This document shows, piece after piece, positions 1-9,992 of a stretch of DNA of 64,000 bases. Each line of letters starts with the position of its first letter. Position 1 is the stretch's first letter. The position numbers were made by a program, and so were the translations under genes. Below the pieces are notes generated by a model that made no database searches, was not told where the DNA came from, and saw nothing but the letters and a program-made list of their open reading frames with translations. Source of the DNA: Morinoia aosen (taxonomy: Eukaryota > Arthropoda > Malacostraca > Amphipoda > Talitridae); contig CM059560.1 of NCBI GenBank assembly GCA_030386875.1, positions 21,136,683 to 21,200,682 on the forward strand, given 5' to 3'.

Positions 1-284
1 GTACTTCTCGAATAGTATTGTATTTCAACCATTACGTATTAGTGCTGTGTTCCAATCATTACGAGTAACGAACAGGGCTCATAGTAGTCACCGAGGGCCC
101 AGTGTAATGGTCCGTGTTCCGTGTAACTAACAGTCACCAATATAATTACCGTGTTACCCCCGTGTTGTCCATATCCTGCCGAATACGGTTGTACCTCAGG
201 CACTCGCTTCGGGCTATCCTATCACGAAAAAGATAGCTCAAAGTCTGCCCGAAGCGTGTTGCAGCCTGGGGGAGAACACCACAG
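1..284. other. Unassigned left edge
   Basis: I recognise no gene here. There is a perfect 10-bp inverted repeat, CGCTTCGGGC at 205-214 and its complement at 247-256. An open frame runs through from 151, but its resemblance to a known family starts only near 289, so the upstream codons are probably chance. Confidence 0.4.
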
Positions 285-288
285 CACA

Positions 289-1369
289 ATGTATTTACAA
301 ACAGATGGTGTTAGTATGGGGAGTCCGCTCGGGGTAACAATCGCCAACTTTTATATGGCAGACCTTGAAAACAAAATATTAGACAACAACCCAGAAACAA
401 AACCAGCTATATACTGCCGATATGTAGACGACTGCTTTTTGGTTGTTGATAACATTACATGCTTGACCAAACTCAAAACAATATTTGAAGCAAATTCAAT
501 ACTAAAATTCACACATGAAATTGGCACAGGAAACCATCTCCATTTCCTCGACGTCCAAATCAACCTGAACAACAACAACCATACCACATCCGTTAACCAA
601 AAACCTACCAACACTGGAATTTACCTACATGCTGAAAGTGAAACACCACCAAGATATAAAGACAGTACGATAAAAGCGCTCGTCCATCGCACATACAAGA
701 TATCTTCTACTTGGCAGCTGTTCCATGAAAGCATAACAAGGCTAAAGCAGGCATTCATTAATAACGGATACTCATACACATCCTTTGATAACATCTTGAA
801 AGAATATATACAGAAAATAAACAGAAGCACCAACCCAGACCAGCAAATTATACATACTGTATATTATAAAAACCAATACTCTACAGCATACAAAGCCGAT
901 GAACGCATATTAAAGCAAATCATTAAAAACAACACCAAATGCAACGCTGATATCGAAAGCCTACAACTTACCATATATTACAAAAGCCATACAGTCGCCA
1001 GCCTTATCTCTAAAAACAATATTGGCACAAAACTACCAGCCTTGAAACAGACCAATGTCATATACGAGTATAAATGCAACCATGAGGCCTGTGAACCTCT
1101 AAACAGCTCGTATATAGATAGGCATGACAACTACCACCCTATCAAGACGCCTAACCATGCACCTATCCACAGGAGGCCCAAAACAACACGCTTCGGAAGC
1201 ACACGGCCAAGCCATAACAAGAAACCAATTAGTGAGCAACACAAAAATTCTACGCAAAGAAACAGACTTTAATAGATTACAGATTGTAGAAGCAATACTG
1301 ATGGAACAGAAAAAACCAACAATTAACAACCAGAGCACCGGGACCCACCGCATTCTCAAACTTTTTTGA
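289..1369 (+). pseudogene. PLE reverse transcriptase-GIY-YIG endonuclease, partial and frame-shifted
   Basis: What is seen: the motif GVSMGSPLGVTIANFYM (RT motif 4 type), the catalytic YVDDCF, and HFLDVQI a little downstream, as in PLE reverse transcriptases. After a linker, IYEYKCNHEACEP is followed in the next frame by IGMTTTTLSRRLTMH, which is the GIY-YIG endonuclease core with its arginine. The frame changes inside the endonuclease (one frame runs to 1272, the other ends at 1369), so this copy is broken there at least once. Function in the family: the endonuclease nicks chromosomal DNA and the reverse transcriptase copies element RNA at the nick. The start is the point where homology appears, not a true initiation codon. 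Confidence 0.7.
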
Positions 1370-1549
1370 CGCTGACCGCGTGAGTTGCACTTGGCCGCGT
1401 CAACCGACTGTACGCCCCACCGATTTGACATAAGCCGCCAACAAAGCCAATCCACATCAGGACCACATGGGCGACTCAGCCACCCTACCTTTTATTTGAT
1501 CCCGAGCAGCCATTACAGAAGCACCTCAGAAATCATAGCTGCATTTTGT

Positions 1550-1595
1550 TCGCATAGCTTGAGAATGGCGCAAGAGCGCCGAAACGCGTCGACTA
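1550..1595 (+). ncRNA. Decayed hammerhead ribozyme-like motif of the PLE
   Basis: A perfect stem-loop (GGCGC, loop AAGA, GCGCC) is followed directly by GAAACGCGTC, the arrangement of hammerhead stem II, the conserved GAAA and a cleavage-site GUC. On the 5' side CTTGAGAAT stands where CTGATGA would be expected, so the core is degenerate. PLEs are known to carry hammerhead motifs of type I with a very short stem III. This copy is probably inactive. Confidence 0.45.
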
Positions 1596-1706
1596 TTAGC
1601 AACCTTTTTAACCTCCTTAGCAATGATGCTAGGAATGCATTCAGGAAAATAGAAAATCTTTATAAAAAAGTAATCAAAAATAAAAACGGCGTACTTTTTA
1701 ATGAAA

Positions 1707-1727
1707 TATATATATATATATATACAC

Positions 1728-1773
<46 letters not shown>
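1707..1773. repeat. (TA)n microsatellite with CA interruptions
   Basis: Almost pure TA dinucleotides, broken by CACA steps near 1725 and 1738. Open frames crossing it are low-complexity artefacts. Confidence 0.95.
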
Positions 1774-1776
<3 letters not shown>

Positions 1777-2045
1777 TGATAAATTATCAGGATAGCTTCG
1801 GTTAGAATTGGGCAGATTAGAATATGTTGGGCTACGATGGGTTAGCGTAGAATTTGTTGGACAAGGTTTAACTAATTTTTTTCACGGGTCCACCTAGCTT
1901 AACGATGACATTGGTTAAAGTTAAGTTAGGATAGGTTAAGATACGTCATGTTAGCATAGGTAGGCAATGTTGGCAGAATTTTTTCACAAGCCCACGGCTT
2001 TTAATGTTTGACATATTATCAAGATAGCTTCGGCTAGGACAGTAT
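1773..2045. repeat. Diverged direct repeat rich in TTAGG-like steps
   Basis: Sequence beginning TGTTTGATAAATTATCAG at 1773 recurs in diverged form at 2005, an offset of 232 bp. Between them are many GGTTAG/TTAGG-like words (insect telomere-type steps, interspersed and degenerate) and two related TTTTTTCAC blocks. No coding potential is seen. It could be a subtelomere-like low-complexity family. Confidence 0.5.
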
Positions 2046-2296
2046 ATGTACATACAAAAATCGTAAGGATTTGTTTGAGAATAAATTAATCAATCTTACT
2101 TTCCATCTACGGCTTATAGGCTGAAGGAAAACAAATATTTAAGTTGAAAGGAAAGTTGTCTTTTTCAAGATGACAATATTTTATTTACTGAAGAACAACT
2201 AGTATCCGCTCTCTTCGTCCGTGCCGGGACCTCACACAGGACACAGGAAGTTAGAATCGATGAAAAAGCATATATTAATGCTCGAATAAATTACGA
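2046..2296. other. Unassigned AT-rich spacer
   Basis: No gene is seen. Read on the minus strand it lies just downstream of the BEL/Pao-like tail and could hold its decayed 3' LTR, but I cannot show LTR ends. Confidence 0.25.
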
Positions 2297-2448
2297 GAAT
2301 TAGAATTAGAGAATAAGTATCACTGAATTAGAATTAGAGATAAGTCTCACTGAATTAGAATTGGAGAATAAGTATCACTGAATCAGAGTCAGAGAATAAG
2401 TATCACTGGATTAGAAAATGATTATCACTGAATTAGAATTATTGGATA
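2297..2448. repeat. Short minisatellite, about 32-36 bp unit
   Basis: About four to five imperfect copies of a unit built on GAATTAGAATTAGAGAATAA followed by GTATCACT. Copies differ by small indels and substitutions. Noncoding. Confidence 0.75.
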
Positions 2449-2539
2449 TTATTAAGTGCACTACGGCACAAAACCTGGTGGGAAGGTCTAGATAAACGGT
2501 TCGGTATTATGGGATCATCCACTTATTAATAAAAGGGAG

Positions 2540-2775
2540 CAAGGGGGCGAGGAAAACGTCTGGCTGACAGCTGGTGAGCATGTCCGTCACATGACGACGT
2601 ATGCTTTTCCCATTAGCTTTGCGAATGGTAACGGTAATAACCTCCCCTAAATCGTTCTCCTCCACCGCTGTAACCAAGCCACGAGGATAAAAATATGGTT
2701 TCGCAAATTTACTGCGAATTGCTGCTAGGTCATTAACTTTAAGTCTAAAATGAGACAGAGTCTCGTAACCACAGG
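2540..2775 (-). mobile_element. BEL/Pao-type LTR element, C-terminal pol remnant
   Basis: Read on the minus strand, the segment encodes a short stretch including PYFYPRGLVTAVEENDLGEV and a basic RRHVTD motif. This resembles the C-terminal DUF5641-type tail found in BEL/Pao polyproteins. It is a relic fragment. Element A is inserted directly beside it (GTCT target duplication), so the remainder should lie beyond 12975. I assign the family only tentatively. Confidence 0.35.
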
Positions 2776-2779
2776 GTCT

Positions 2780-3100
2780 TGTGCGGCCGCCTCCTATATA
2801 AATAGAGTCGGTGAGAGATATCGTCGTTCATTGTCGGCCAGCTGTCGTGGTGATCACATTAGACAGAGCCATCACTGGCCAGTAGCAGATGCGTTACCAT
2901 CGCAGAGCACTTGTACAAGATCACAGATGCGTTGTAGAAGACTTGTACCAGCAACTATCGTCCGACCTCACTGTTTCTTGAAGACTACCAAGCCTGTATC
3001 TACTCTGAAGTACCAATAAATTATAAACCACGTTGCGGCTCGTCACTCTCGAACCCCATTCGCGTTTGTTTGCGGCCTGTTAGAGAAAAGGGCCGGAACA
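2780..3100 (+). repeat. 5' LTR of element A
   Basis: 321 bp, TG...CA ends, with a TATA box, a predicted cap site and an AATAAA signal close to 3015. Identical by eye to the 3' LTR. Short open frames inside it are not genes. Confidence 0.95.
2795..2832 (+). promoter_or_regulatory. LTR core promoter: TATA box and predicted cap site
   Basis: TATATAAA starts at 2795 and GTTCATT at 2826, 31 bp downstream. In the LTRs of elements A and B and of the solo LTR at 59249, GTTCATT begins at LTR position 47 at the same distance from the TATA box, although the rest of the LTRs diverges. I infer this is the U3/R boundary, where transcription starts. The inverted segment at 9993-10277 ends at exactly this point. 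Confidence 0.65.
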
Positions 3101-3103
3101 TTT

Positions 3104-3112
3104 TGGTGACCC
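3104..3112 (+). other. Primer binding site, tRNA-Trp-like
   Basis: TGGTGACCC lies 3 bp after the LTR. It is complementary to a tRNA ending GGGTCACCA, as in arthropod tRNA-Trp; the match fades after nine bases. Tryptophan-tRNA priming is known for CsRn1-type Ty3/gypsy elements, which gives a weak lineage hint. Confidence 0.55.
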
Positions 3113-4190
3113 ATGTATGGGGATACCACATCAAGAAGCCACATTAAAGATACATTGCCCCATTGAAGAAGAAGACATCAAGAATTGATCTTCAGTTCTG
3201 CTGATCCGTGATTTTAAGTGGTGTGAAGAGTGTCAGCCAGTGGAGTAACGTCGCGCAGTTATCACATTACTTCAGAGCATCGAGAAAAGGAAGAAAGACG
3301 TCAGCGCAGAAAATCGAAGTTCTTCAAGAAACACTTCGAGAAAGAAAGGAGAGAAAAATAATCGAAAATTTGCACGCTACGCAGTTTTCACCAGTCTACC
3401 AGTCTACTCATCGCTACTCAAAGAAGAAGAAGTGAGGGCCCACATCTACGATCTACCCATCTACCCATCGTCGTCTGCAACGAGAAGAGATCGACGGGAT
3501 CTACGAGAAGATCAGCGAGATCTGCACATCGCCAAATATTAAGCTGAGTATACGCCGATAATGTTGCCTGCTAATTAAATAAGCATGAGCTCCTCAAATT
3601 AATGATCAGTATAAAATTAATGAGTAAGCAGCAAGCAGTAAGTAGTAAGTAGTAAGCAGTAACACTAGGCAGCAAGCAGTAGGCATTGCAGCACGCTGTT
3701 CCCTGGGAGTGCGGAGGCAAGTTGATTCCCGGAAGGAGCGCAGAGCGAGCGGTGTAGGCAGGCATTGCGAAAGCGCAGTGAGCAAGATTCCCTGTAGTGA
3801 GAGAGCGAGCGTCTTCGCGGAAACGCTGTGCGGAGAGGTGGTCAATTGTTCTCCATAACAATTAAAGGAAGTTGTTGCTATTGTTCAAGAGCCATTGTGC
3901 TCTGGCATATAAGAGTGGGCTGAGCAGCCTGCCGCTGAGAGTGACGGTCACGCAATAGTCAGTGACGGTAGCAGAATAACAGTAACAGTCAAACATCTCG
4001 ACTAGGTCTTTTGTGATGCTGTTATAGCCTGTTTTAAGTCCACTAAAATTGTGAGTATCATTTTATTGTGTGTATACTATTTTCTTTAAATGTGTGTAGA
4101 ATATTATCAATTGCATGTAGAAAATTTACTGTGTGGAAAACAAATTTTTCTTAAAAGGTAATCGAAGGTCTAAGAATATTGTGATTATTT
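3113..4190 (+). other. Untranslated leader of element A
   Basis: About 1.1 kb between the primer site and gag. It contains runs of AGCAGTAAGTAGTAAG-type short repeats near 3620-3690. Open frames here are not kept in element B, so I treat the stretch as noncoding leader. It may contain a splice donor for the downstream spliced genes, but I could not choose one. Confidence 0.6.
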
Positions 4191-5654
4191 ATGTCGGATA
4201 GTGATTCTGACGAATACGAGTACATAAGAACTTTCCCGTGTGTGACTAGATTTGGTAGGATATCCGTACCCATTTTCCAAGCGAAGTTGAATTCCGTACC
4301 AGTCACGATGACGACCACTACCCCTGTCACCCCTGTAACTAGTACAGTGACTACCACAGTTGTCCCCGTAATTAGCTCAGTTACCAGTGTAACGACTTCT
4401 GTTGTCGGTCCGATACCCAGTGTGGTAATTGCCGGGCAGGATCTACCCCAATACCGTGGTAGAAGGCGTCGTTTCGACCCTGACTTCATAGAAAACAAAT
4501 CACTCGAAACGCATATAAAAAATGTGAGAGCATACTTCAACATGTTATCCGACACCTCAGAGGAGGCGAAACTAAATCTATTGTTGCGAACTGCAGACAA
4601 GCGTGTCGGCGACTTCAACGCCGTGGTAGCCTCCATAATTAGTGAAGGGTACGAATTAACTTTTGAAGAAGTCGTGCACCTGTTGGAGAACATTTACGTA
4701 TCAAAAGGAGAGAGATCTTTGCACGCAGTTGCGTGTGATCTGAATAACGTACGCCTAAAACGTAACGATGCCTTAGCGAGTCAATTTGTTGAAATTTTAT
4801 CCAAAATCCGTAAGCTAACCCACAGAATCATGACCAGCCCAGAGTGTTCGAACAGAGCCCACCCGTATGTAGTAAACTGTCCCGATCCTGTTGCCCTCGA
4901 TAAATATGTCGAGAGTACTTTAATTGTTGCGTTAGCTATGGCCATCATTAATCCTCTAGTGACGGAAGATTTCTCAAAAAGACTATTCAATAAACCATTC
5001 AAATCGTCGGAAGAGCTCCTTCAGAGAATCGTAGCTGTAATTAGGAATTTTCCCGAAGACAAACAAATCTTAGCGAATCGATCTGAGAGGTCTGTGGAAA
5101 CCTATTGTGCAGAGGATGATGACATTTCACCCGAATCAAATTTTGATGCAGCCTATGATGAGGCCGAAGTGCACCATACCATGACAAGAGGCAGATTTCA
5201 AAGTAGAAGTAGGACGCGTAGACCCTACTGGAGACCCAATTTCCCAAGACCAACTTACCGTGCTAGACCTCATGTAAAATCTTTTGTTGATCGTGAATTA
5301 GGAACTCTAGAAGTTCAGGCATTGGAAACAGCCACCGAAGCTAGGCGTTGCTCGTATTGCAACAGAAGTGCGTGCGTGTGCCAACGACAAGGTGCGTCGG
5401 TAGAGAAACCGACTGATTGGTACAAACCAAGTTTAGGGCATACGGCCACCGAGCAGTCGCGGAGTAGCGGGGCTTGTTTCCGTTGTAATAAGTTAGGACA
5501 CTACGCAAGAGATTGTCGGTTCGGAAGAGAGTATTTCACCAGACCAGGAAGGCCTGATCGTGTCCGTGCGCGAGGACAGTATAAAACTCGAGTACCAGAA
5601 AAAAGCCAGGTAGAAACTTACCAAACCAACAGTAGCGAAAATTTTTTAACGTAA
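4191..5654 (+). CDS. gag: Gag polyprotein of element A
   Basis: 487 residues, beginning MSDSDSDEYEY, the same start as in element B. An acidic N-terminus is followed by a Thr/Val-rich segment (about residues 40-85) and a helical capsid-like region (about 95-300). An Arg-rich nucleic-acid-binding region follows, then a CCHC zinc knuckle, CFRCNKLGHYARDC, near residue 433. Role in the family: Gag forms the particle and binds the genomic RNA. Pol follows in another frame, the usual Ty3/gypsy layout. The gene looks whole. Confidence 0.88.
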   Translation: MSDSDSDEYEYIRTFPCVTRFGRISVPIFQAKLNSVPVTMTTTTPVTPVTSTVTTTVVPVISSVTSVTTSVVGPIPSVVIAGQDLPQYRGRRRRFDPDFIENKSLETHIKNVRAYFNMLSDTSEEAKLNLLLRTADKRVGDFNAVVASIISEGYELTFEEVVHLLENIYVSKGERSLHAVACDLNNVRLKRNDALASQFVEILSKIRKLTHRIMTSPECSNRAHPYVVNCPDPVALDKYVESTLIVALAMAIINPLVTEDFSKRLFNKPFKSSEELLQRIVAVIRNFPEDKQILANRSERSVETYCAEDDDISPESNFDAAYDEAEVHHTMTRGRFQSRSRTRRPYWRPNFPRPTYRARPHVKSFVDRELGTLEVQALETATEARRCSYCNRSACVCQRQGASVEKPTDWYKPSLGHTATEQSRSSGACFRCNKLGHYARDCRFGREYFTRPGRPDRVRARGQYKTRVPEKSQVETYQTNSSENFLT

Positions 5655-5743
5655 GCAGTGGAGAAGATTTCATTGCCGATAGAGGTAACGTCGATGATAA
5701 AACGGAAACTAAAATAACTATAACTAATTGTGACTCTACGACA

Positions 5744-8700
5744 GTGATGCCCGATGAACCCGAGGAGAATGCTGGCGTTGAAGGTTCCCTCGTTAAAAAT
5801 GTTGAGAGAGTTGACCCAATGATCAAATGTAAAAATCGATATGAATTGCTGGGAGAAGTAGATTTAAGCGATGACTTAAAAGCTCATAGCACTGATAGTG
5901 TTGAAAGCCACATTACGGCGAACGTTTGTAAATACGAAGAAGATGAAGAGGTAGAAATAACAGGCCAGAATGAATTATTTGTAATACGAAAAAGTCAAAA
6001 ACCAATGATTGTACTGAGAAAAGATGCAGACCTGTGGAATGCATTGATTGATTCAGGTTCAGAGAAGTGCCTAATAAGCTACCACAGAATTAATGAAATA
6101 AGTAATGAAGTGAAGCCAAGTTCTCTGACTATAAAAGGCGTTAATGCTAAAAGTAATGTCGAAGGAGAGGTAGAGCTTGTCCTAAAGTTAAAAAACGGAG
6201 TAAGTTTAAAGACAAATGCTCTAATAATTAAAGACGGTATTTACAATTATGACGTCATTATTGGACGTGATTTATTAGACAAGAATGCCGTTGTAGACTT
6301 AAAACAGAGATGTTTAATTATCAAAGAAGAGAGAATTCCATTTGCAGAGGTAAAAAGACGAAAAAAGAGAAAGACAGAATGTCTGAAGTATTTAATAGAG
6401 AATAATGAGTGTCTGATGGCAGACACGATTACGTCCAGAGCTAAGAAAAAAGTCCTAAATAAGCTAAGAGAGAAGAGAACGTGCATTGCTGAGAAAGCAA
6501 GTGAGGAAGTAAAAAGGGATGGTAAGAGAGAAAACCAGCCTGTTCGAGGCGTAGTTGCAGTTACCAGTTCCCACAAGCCGTTAAGAGTTCATACTCGACA
6601 CGTAGAAATCGCTCCCAATGTAATTTTGAAACATGTTGGACATGTTGGTAAGTGTAAAAACGGAGAATATATAATAAAGAAAGCAACTTTAAAGGAAGGC
6701 GTTTGTGTCGCCGAAGCAATTGTGAGAATTAACAATAGGAGAAAGATTCCGTTGTTATTAATTAATAGCTCCGACAGAGCGATTGTCTTACCGGAGAACG
6801 CAATTATAAGTACTTTAGAAAAAGTAGAAAGGGATCAAGTTGAGTCCGAAGTTCACTTGTCAGATATACAAGGAGAACTAAAAAGGGGAATGAGTACCTT
6901 TGTGCAGGCAGCTGGTGTTGTTCAGAACAGTCATTTAGATGTCGATAATAAAGACACTAATAGTCAATCTGTCGGGATCACAAGAGTTGTCGACAAAGAG
7001 TACGTTTCTGATTCCAAAGAAATAGCCCGTGGTCGGCGGAATTTAAATAATGATGATATCAAGTGTAACGATGATGAAATGAAGCCTAAATTGTTGAGTC
7101 TATTAAACGAATTCAGAGATGTTATCACTATAGACAATGAATCGATCTCTGCTGCTGCGATTAAACCATACAAAATACGTTTGAAACCTAACGTGGATGT
7201 TGTAAATGTCCCTCCCTATCGTATTGCCCACCGTTACATGGAAGATTTGAAGGTCGTTAACGAAAAAATGTTAGACGATGGAATCATAAGACCATCGATT
7301 TCAGCTTATAATTCACCTATCATTGTAGTACATAAGAAAGATGGAACTATACGTCCGGTAGTAGATTTTCGCAAAGTAAATGAGGTAATTCATGAAGAAT
7401 CCTTTCCGCTGCCTCGTGTAGATGAGCTTCTCTATAGTTTAAATGGTCAAAAGTATTTCTCGAAACTAGATCTTAGGTCAGGATATCATAATATTACACT
7501 GACCGATGAGAGTAAAGAAATAACCGCCTTTACAGTTGGTAGTCGGAAGTATGAGTTCAATAGATTACCTTTCGGTTTAAAAACTTCACCTGCGTATTTC
7601 CAATCCGTAATGACGCAAACGCTATCGCCTGTTCTAGGAAAACTATCTTTCGTTTTTATGGACGACGTGCTAATCTACTCGAAGGAAAAGGCACAGCATC
7701 TTGCAGATATAAAAGTTGTACTTGAACTATTAAGAAACGCTAGATTGTCAATAAAGACGGAAAAATGTGCTTTTTACGAGAAAGAAATTGAATATCTAGG
7801 ACATTCCATTAGTGGAACGGGAACAAGAAGCACTGGTACTGACAAAGTAAAGAACTTAGAGATTCCTAAAAATGTTAAACAATTACAGTCCTTCCTAGGA
7901 CTGGTAAATTTCTTTCGTAGATACATAAAAAATTTTGCGAGTATCGCAAGCCCGCTCTATAACCTGCTAAGGAAAAATGTTGATTTCAATTGGTCAAAGG
8001 ACTGTCAGAATGCTTTTGAAAAATTAAAGGATGAACTATGTAACAACACAACCTTGAGTCACCCAAACTTCGATCAAAAATTTCATCTATTTTGTGATGC
8101 ATCAAATGTTGGCATAGGAGCTGTTTTACTCCAGTCATCTACTGATAAAGTTCGAAACATGAGACCGGTCGCATTTTTTTCTAAAACATTGAATTCCACC
8201 CAACGACGGTACTCAACTACGAAAAAGGAAATGTACGCTATAGTTGAAGCGTTAAAACATTTCAAATATCTTGTTTTGGGCTATGATTTGGTCATATATA
8301 CCGATCACAAGCCGTTAGTCCCTTTATTTTCAAAGAAATTGCCCGAAGATAACACGCTCGCAAGATGGAGTATTTATGTGCAAGCCTTTGATGCCAAATT
8401 AAAGTATTTTTCTGGCAAAGCGAATAGTGCCGCCGATGCATTAAGTAGATTAAATCATGATCAAAATCCTTTAACAGAAAAAGAACTATTAGCATGTTCT
8501 GATTTAACCCCAGAGGTAGAGACTTTGCCCGTTGTAACAAGGTTGCAAGCCGCTGCTGCGAGTAACAAATGTAACAAGCCTGTGACTGAGGGAGAGTTCG
8601 AGGAAACAATCCCAGGAAATGATGACGGAAGAAACAACAACAGTACTGCTGAAAGCACCAGACGTGAACCCAGTGACTTTAATAGCAGACAGACAACGAG

Positions 8701-9988
8701 CTTATGCAGACTGGATAGAGTTAATACGACTACAGACCAATCAAGTACTAATGACAACTGGTCATTAGACGAATTTAAACGTGAACAAGATCAAGATCCA
8801 TTTTGTTCTGAAATCAAGAATGCCCTAGAGAATGCAACTAAAGTTTCTAATACCGACATAAATGAATTTCTGATTATAAATGAGATTTTGTATAAAAGAC
8901 GAAGAATTGACAACAGACCCAGTACTATTCTGACTAGTGTAGTGCCGTATACTTTGCTGCACCAGACAATTCTTTTCATCCATAATTTATCCCACACTGA
9001 TTTAAATCATACCTTGTTTAAGTTTAAATTAAAATATTTTCATCCGTACGAAAGGACAGTTACACGCAAAATTGTTGAATCATGTGACATCTGTAAAATT
9101 CTAAAATCACGCATATCGACGCCGATTAAAATTCTAAATGCTCCAATTGGAACGCGATGTTTTCAAACTGTCAGCATGGACTTTTACGGTCCACTGCCAA
9201 TGACGGACAATGGTAACAAGTATATTCTTGTTATCATTGACCTTTTTTCCAGGTTTGTCAAATTATATCCAACTAGTGACCGATGTACAGAGACTGTCAC
9301 AGATTGTCTATGGAATTTTTGCTGTTTGTTCGGTACCCCAGACGTGTTGTTGTCCGACAACGCGCTAGAATTTAAGGCATCTAACGTAAAAAATTTCACA
9401 AAAGGACTTTCTATTTTAAAAAAGGAAGTTCTGGCTTACTCACCTTTTTCTAACGGTATCGTCGAGCGATGTAATGGTAAAATTCGACACCTGCTCAAGC
9501 TATATCTAAATTTTCTTACTCATAATGAGTGGGATAGCTTGCTGGATATTGTAGAAAATTCGATTAATAATAGTTATAACGAAACCTTAGGAGATACACC
9601 TGCATACACGGTTTTCGGTAGAGATACATGTGTTTATGTCAGTTCTACTAATTTAGAAGAATTAAATGTTGCTACTTCATATGAAGATGTTCCAAATCAA
9701 AAATCTACAGAGTCATCTATTGTAGTGAACAATATTCGGAATGCAATCATTAACGCCACAATTGAAAGAACTGCCTATAGAAATATGAAACGCCGCGATA
9801 AAAATTTAAAAGTGATGGACCGTGTACTAGTAAAAAATCACGCTAAAAAACATAAATTACAGCTGAATTTTTTGGGTCCTGCTATCATTGAACGGCTAGG
9901 TAAAAATTATGCAGATATTAGGATTGGCAACAAGATTATCCGATCGAATCTAAACCATGTACTGCCTTTAGATAGATTCAAAAGGTAA
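5744..9988 (+). CDS. pol: Pol polyprotein of element A (protease, RT, RNase H, integrase)
   Basis: 1414 residues. Domains in order: retropepsin-type protease with LIDSGSEKCLIS near residue 105, reverse transcriptase with LPFGLKTSPAYFQ and FMDDVLIYS (about 490-700), RNase H with FCDASNVGIGAVLL and TDHKPL (about 775-900), then integrase. The integrase has a zinc-binding H2C2-type head near 1090-1130 and a catalytic core containing VSMDFYGPLPM and VERCNGKIRHLL. This order places it in Ty3/gypsy. The frame differs from gag. It is strongly similar to pol of element B along its whole length and looks whole. Role: processing, reverse transcription and integration of the element. Confidence 0.93.
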   Translation: MMPDEPEENAGVEGSLVKNVERVDPMIKCKNRYELLGEVDLSDDLKAHSTDSVESHITANVCKYEEDEEVEITGQNELFVIRKSQKPMIVLRKDADLWNALIDSGSEKCLISYHRINEISNEVKPSSLTIKGVNAKSNVEGEVELVLKLKNGVSLKTNALIIKDGIYNYDVIIGRDLLDKNAVVDLKQRCLIIKEERIPFAEVKRRKKRKTECLKYLIENNECLMADTITSRAKKKVLNKLREKRTCIAEKASEEVKRDGKRENQPVRGVVAVTSSHKPLRVHTRHVEIAPNVILKHVGHVGKCKNGEYIIKKATLKEGVCVAEAIVRINNRRKIPLLLINSSDRAIVLPENAIISTLEKVERDQVESEVHLSDIQGELKRGMSTFVQAAGVVQNSHLDVDNKDTNSQSVGITRVVDKEYVSDSKEIARGRRNLNNDDIKCNDDEMKPKLLSLLNEFRDVITIDNESISAAAIKPYKIRLKPNVDVVNVPPYRIAHRYMEDLKVVNEKMLDDGIIRPSISAYNSPIIVVHKKDGTIRPVVDFRKVNEVIHEESFPLPRVDELLYSLNGQKYFSKLDLRSGYHNITLTDESKEITAFTVGSRKYEFNRLPFGLKTSPAYFQSVMTQTLSPVLGKLSFVFMDDVLIYSKEKAQHLADIKVVLELLRNARLSIKTEKCAFYEKEIEYLGHSISGTGTRSTGTDKVKNLEIPKNVKQLQSFLGLVNFFRRYIKNFASIASPLYNLLRKNVDFNWSKDCQNAFEKLKDELCNNTTLSHPNFDQKFHLFCDASNVGIGAVLLQSSTDKVRNMRPVAFFSKTLNSTQRRYSTTKKEMYAIVEALKHFKYLVLGYDLVIYTDHKPLVPLFSKKLPEDNTLARWSIYVQAFDAKLKYFSGKANSAADALSRLNHDQNPLTEKELLACSDLTPEVETLPVVTRLQAAAASNKCNKPVTEGEFEETIPGNDDGRNNNSTAESTRREPSDFNSRQTTSLCRLDRVNTTTDQSSTNDNWSLDEFKREQDQDPFCSEIKNALENATKVSNTDINEFLIINEILYKRRRIDNRPSTILTSVVPYTLLHQTILFIHNLSHTDLNHTLFKFKLKYFHPYERTVTRKIVESCDICKILKSRISTPIKILNAPIGTRCFQTVSMDFYGPLPMTDNGNKYILVIIDLFSRFVKLYPTSDRCTETVTDCLWNFCCLFGTPDVLLSDNALEFKASNVKNFTKGLSILKKEVLAYSPFSNGIVERCNGKIRHLLKLYLNFLTHNEWDSLLDIVENSINNSYNETLGDTPAYTVFGRDTCVYVSSTNLEELNVATSYEDVPNQKSTESSIVVNNIRNAIINATIERTAYRNMKRRDKNLKVMDRVLVKNHAKKHKLQLNFLGPAIIERLGKNYADIRIGNKIIRSNLNHVLPLDRFKR

Positions 9989-9992
9989 AATT

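Larger units (their letters stand above)
285..1600 (+). mobile_element. Penelope-like retroelement (PLE), 5'-truncated
   Basis: The copy keeps the C-terminal half of a PLE reverse transcriptase, the linker and the GIY-YIG endonuclease, followed by a 3' noncoding part with a decayed hammerhead-like motif near 1555-1592. The N-terminal reverse transcriptase motifs are absent, as expected for a 5'-truncated insertion. The right limit is uncertain; the TA microsatellite from about 1707 is a natural boundary. PLEs are telomerase-related retroelements that lack a capsid or LTR-type integrase. Family assignment is by eye. Confidence 0.7.

Noticed and set aside
1385-1795. 136-codon frame after the first PLE
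   Set aside because: It crosses the hammerhead-like motif and the TA microsatellite; it is the 3' noncoding part of the PLE read by chance.
2750-3019. Open frames inside the element A LTRs (also 10084-10305 minus, 12702-12890)
   Set aside because: They are the same LTR sequence read in both orientations; LTRs of elements B and the solo copy do not keep the frame.
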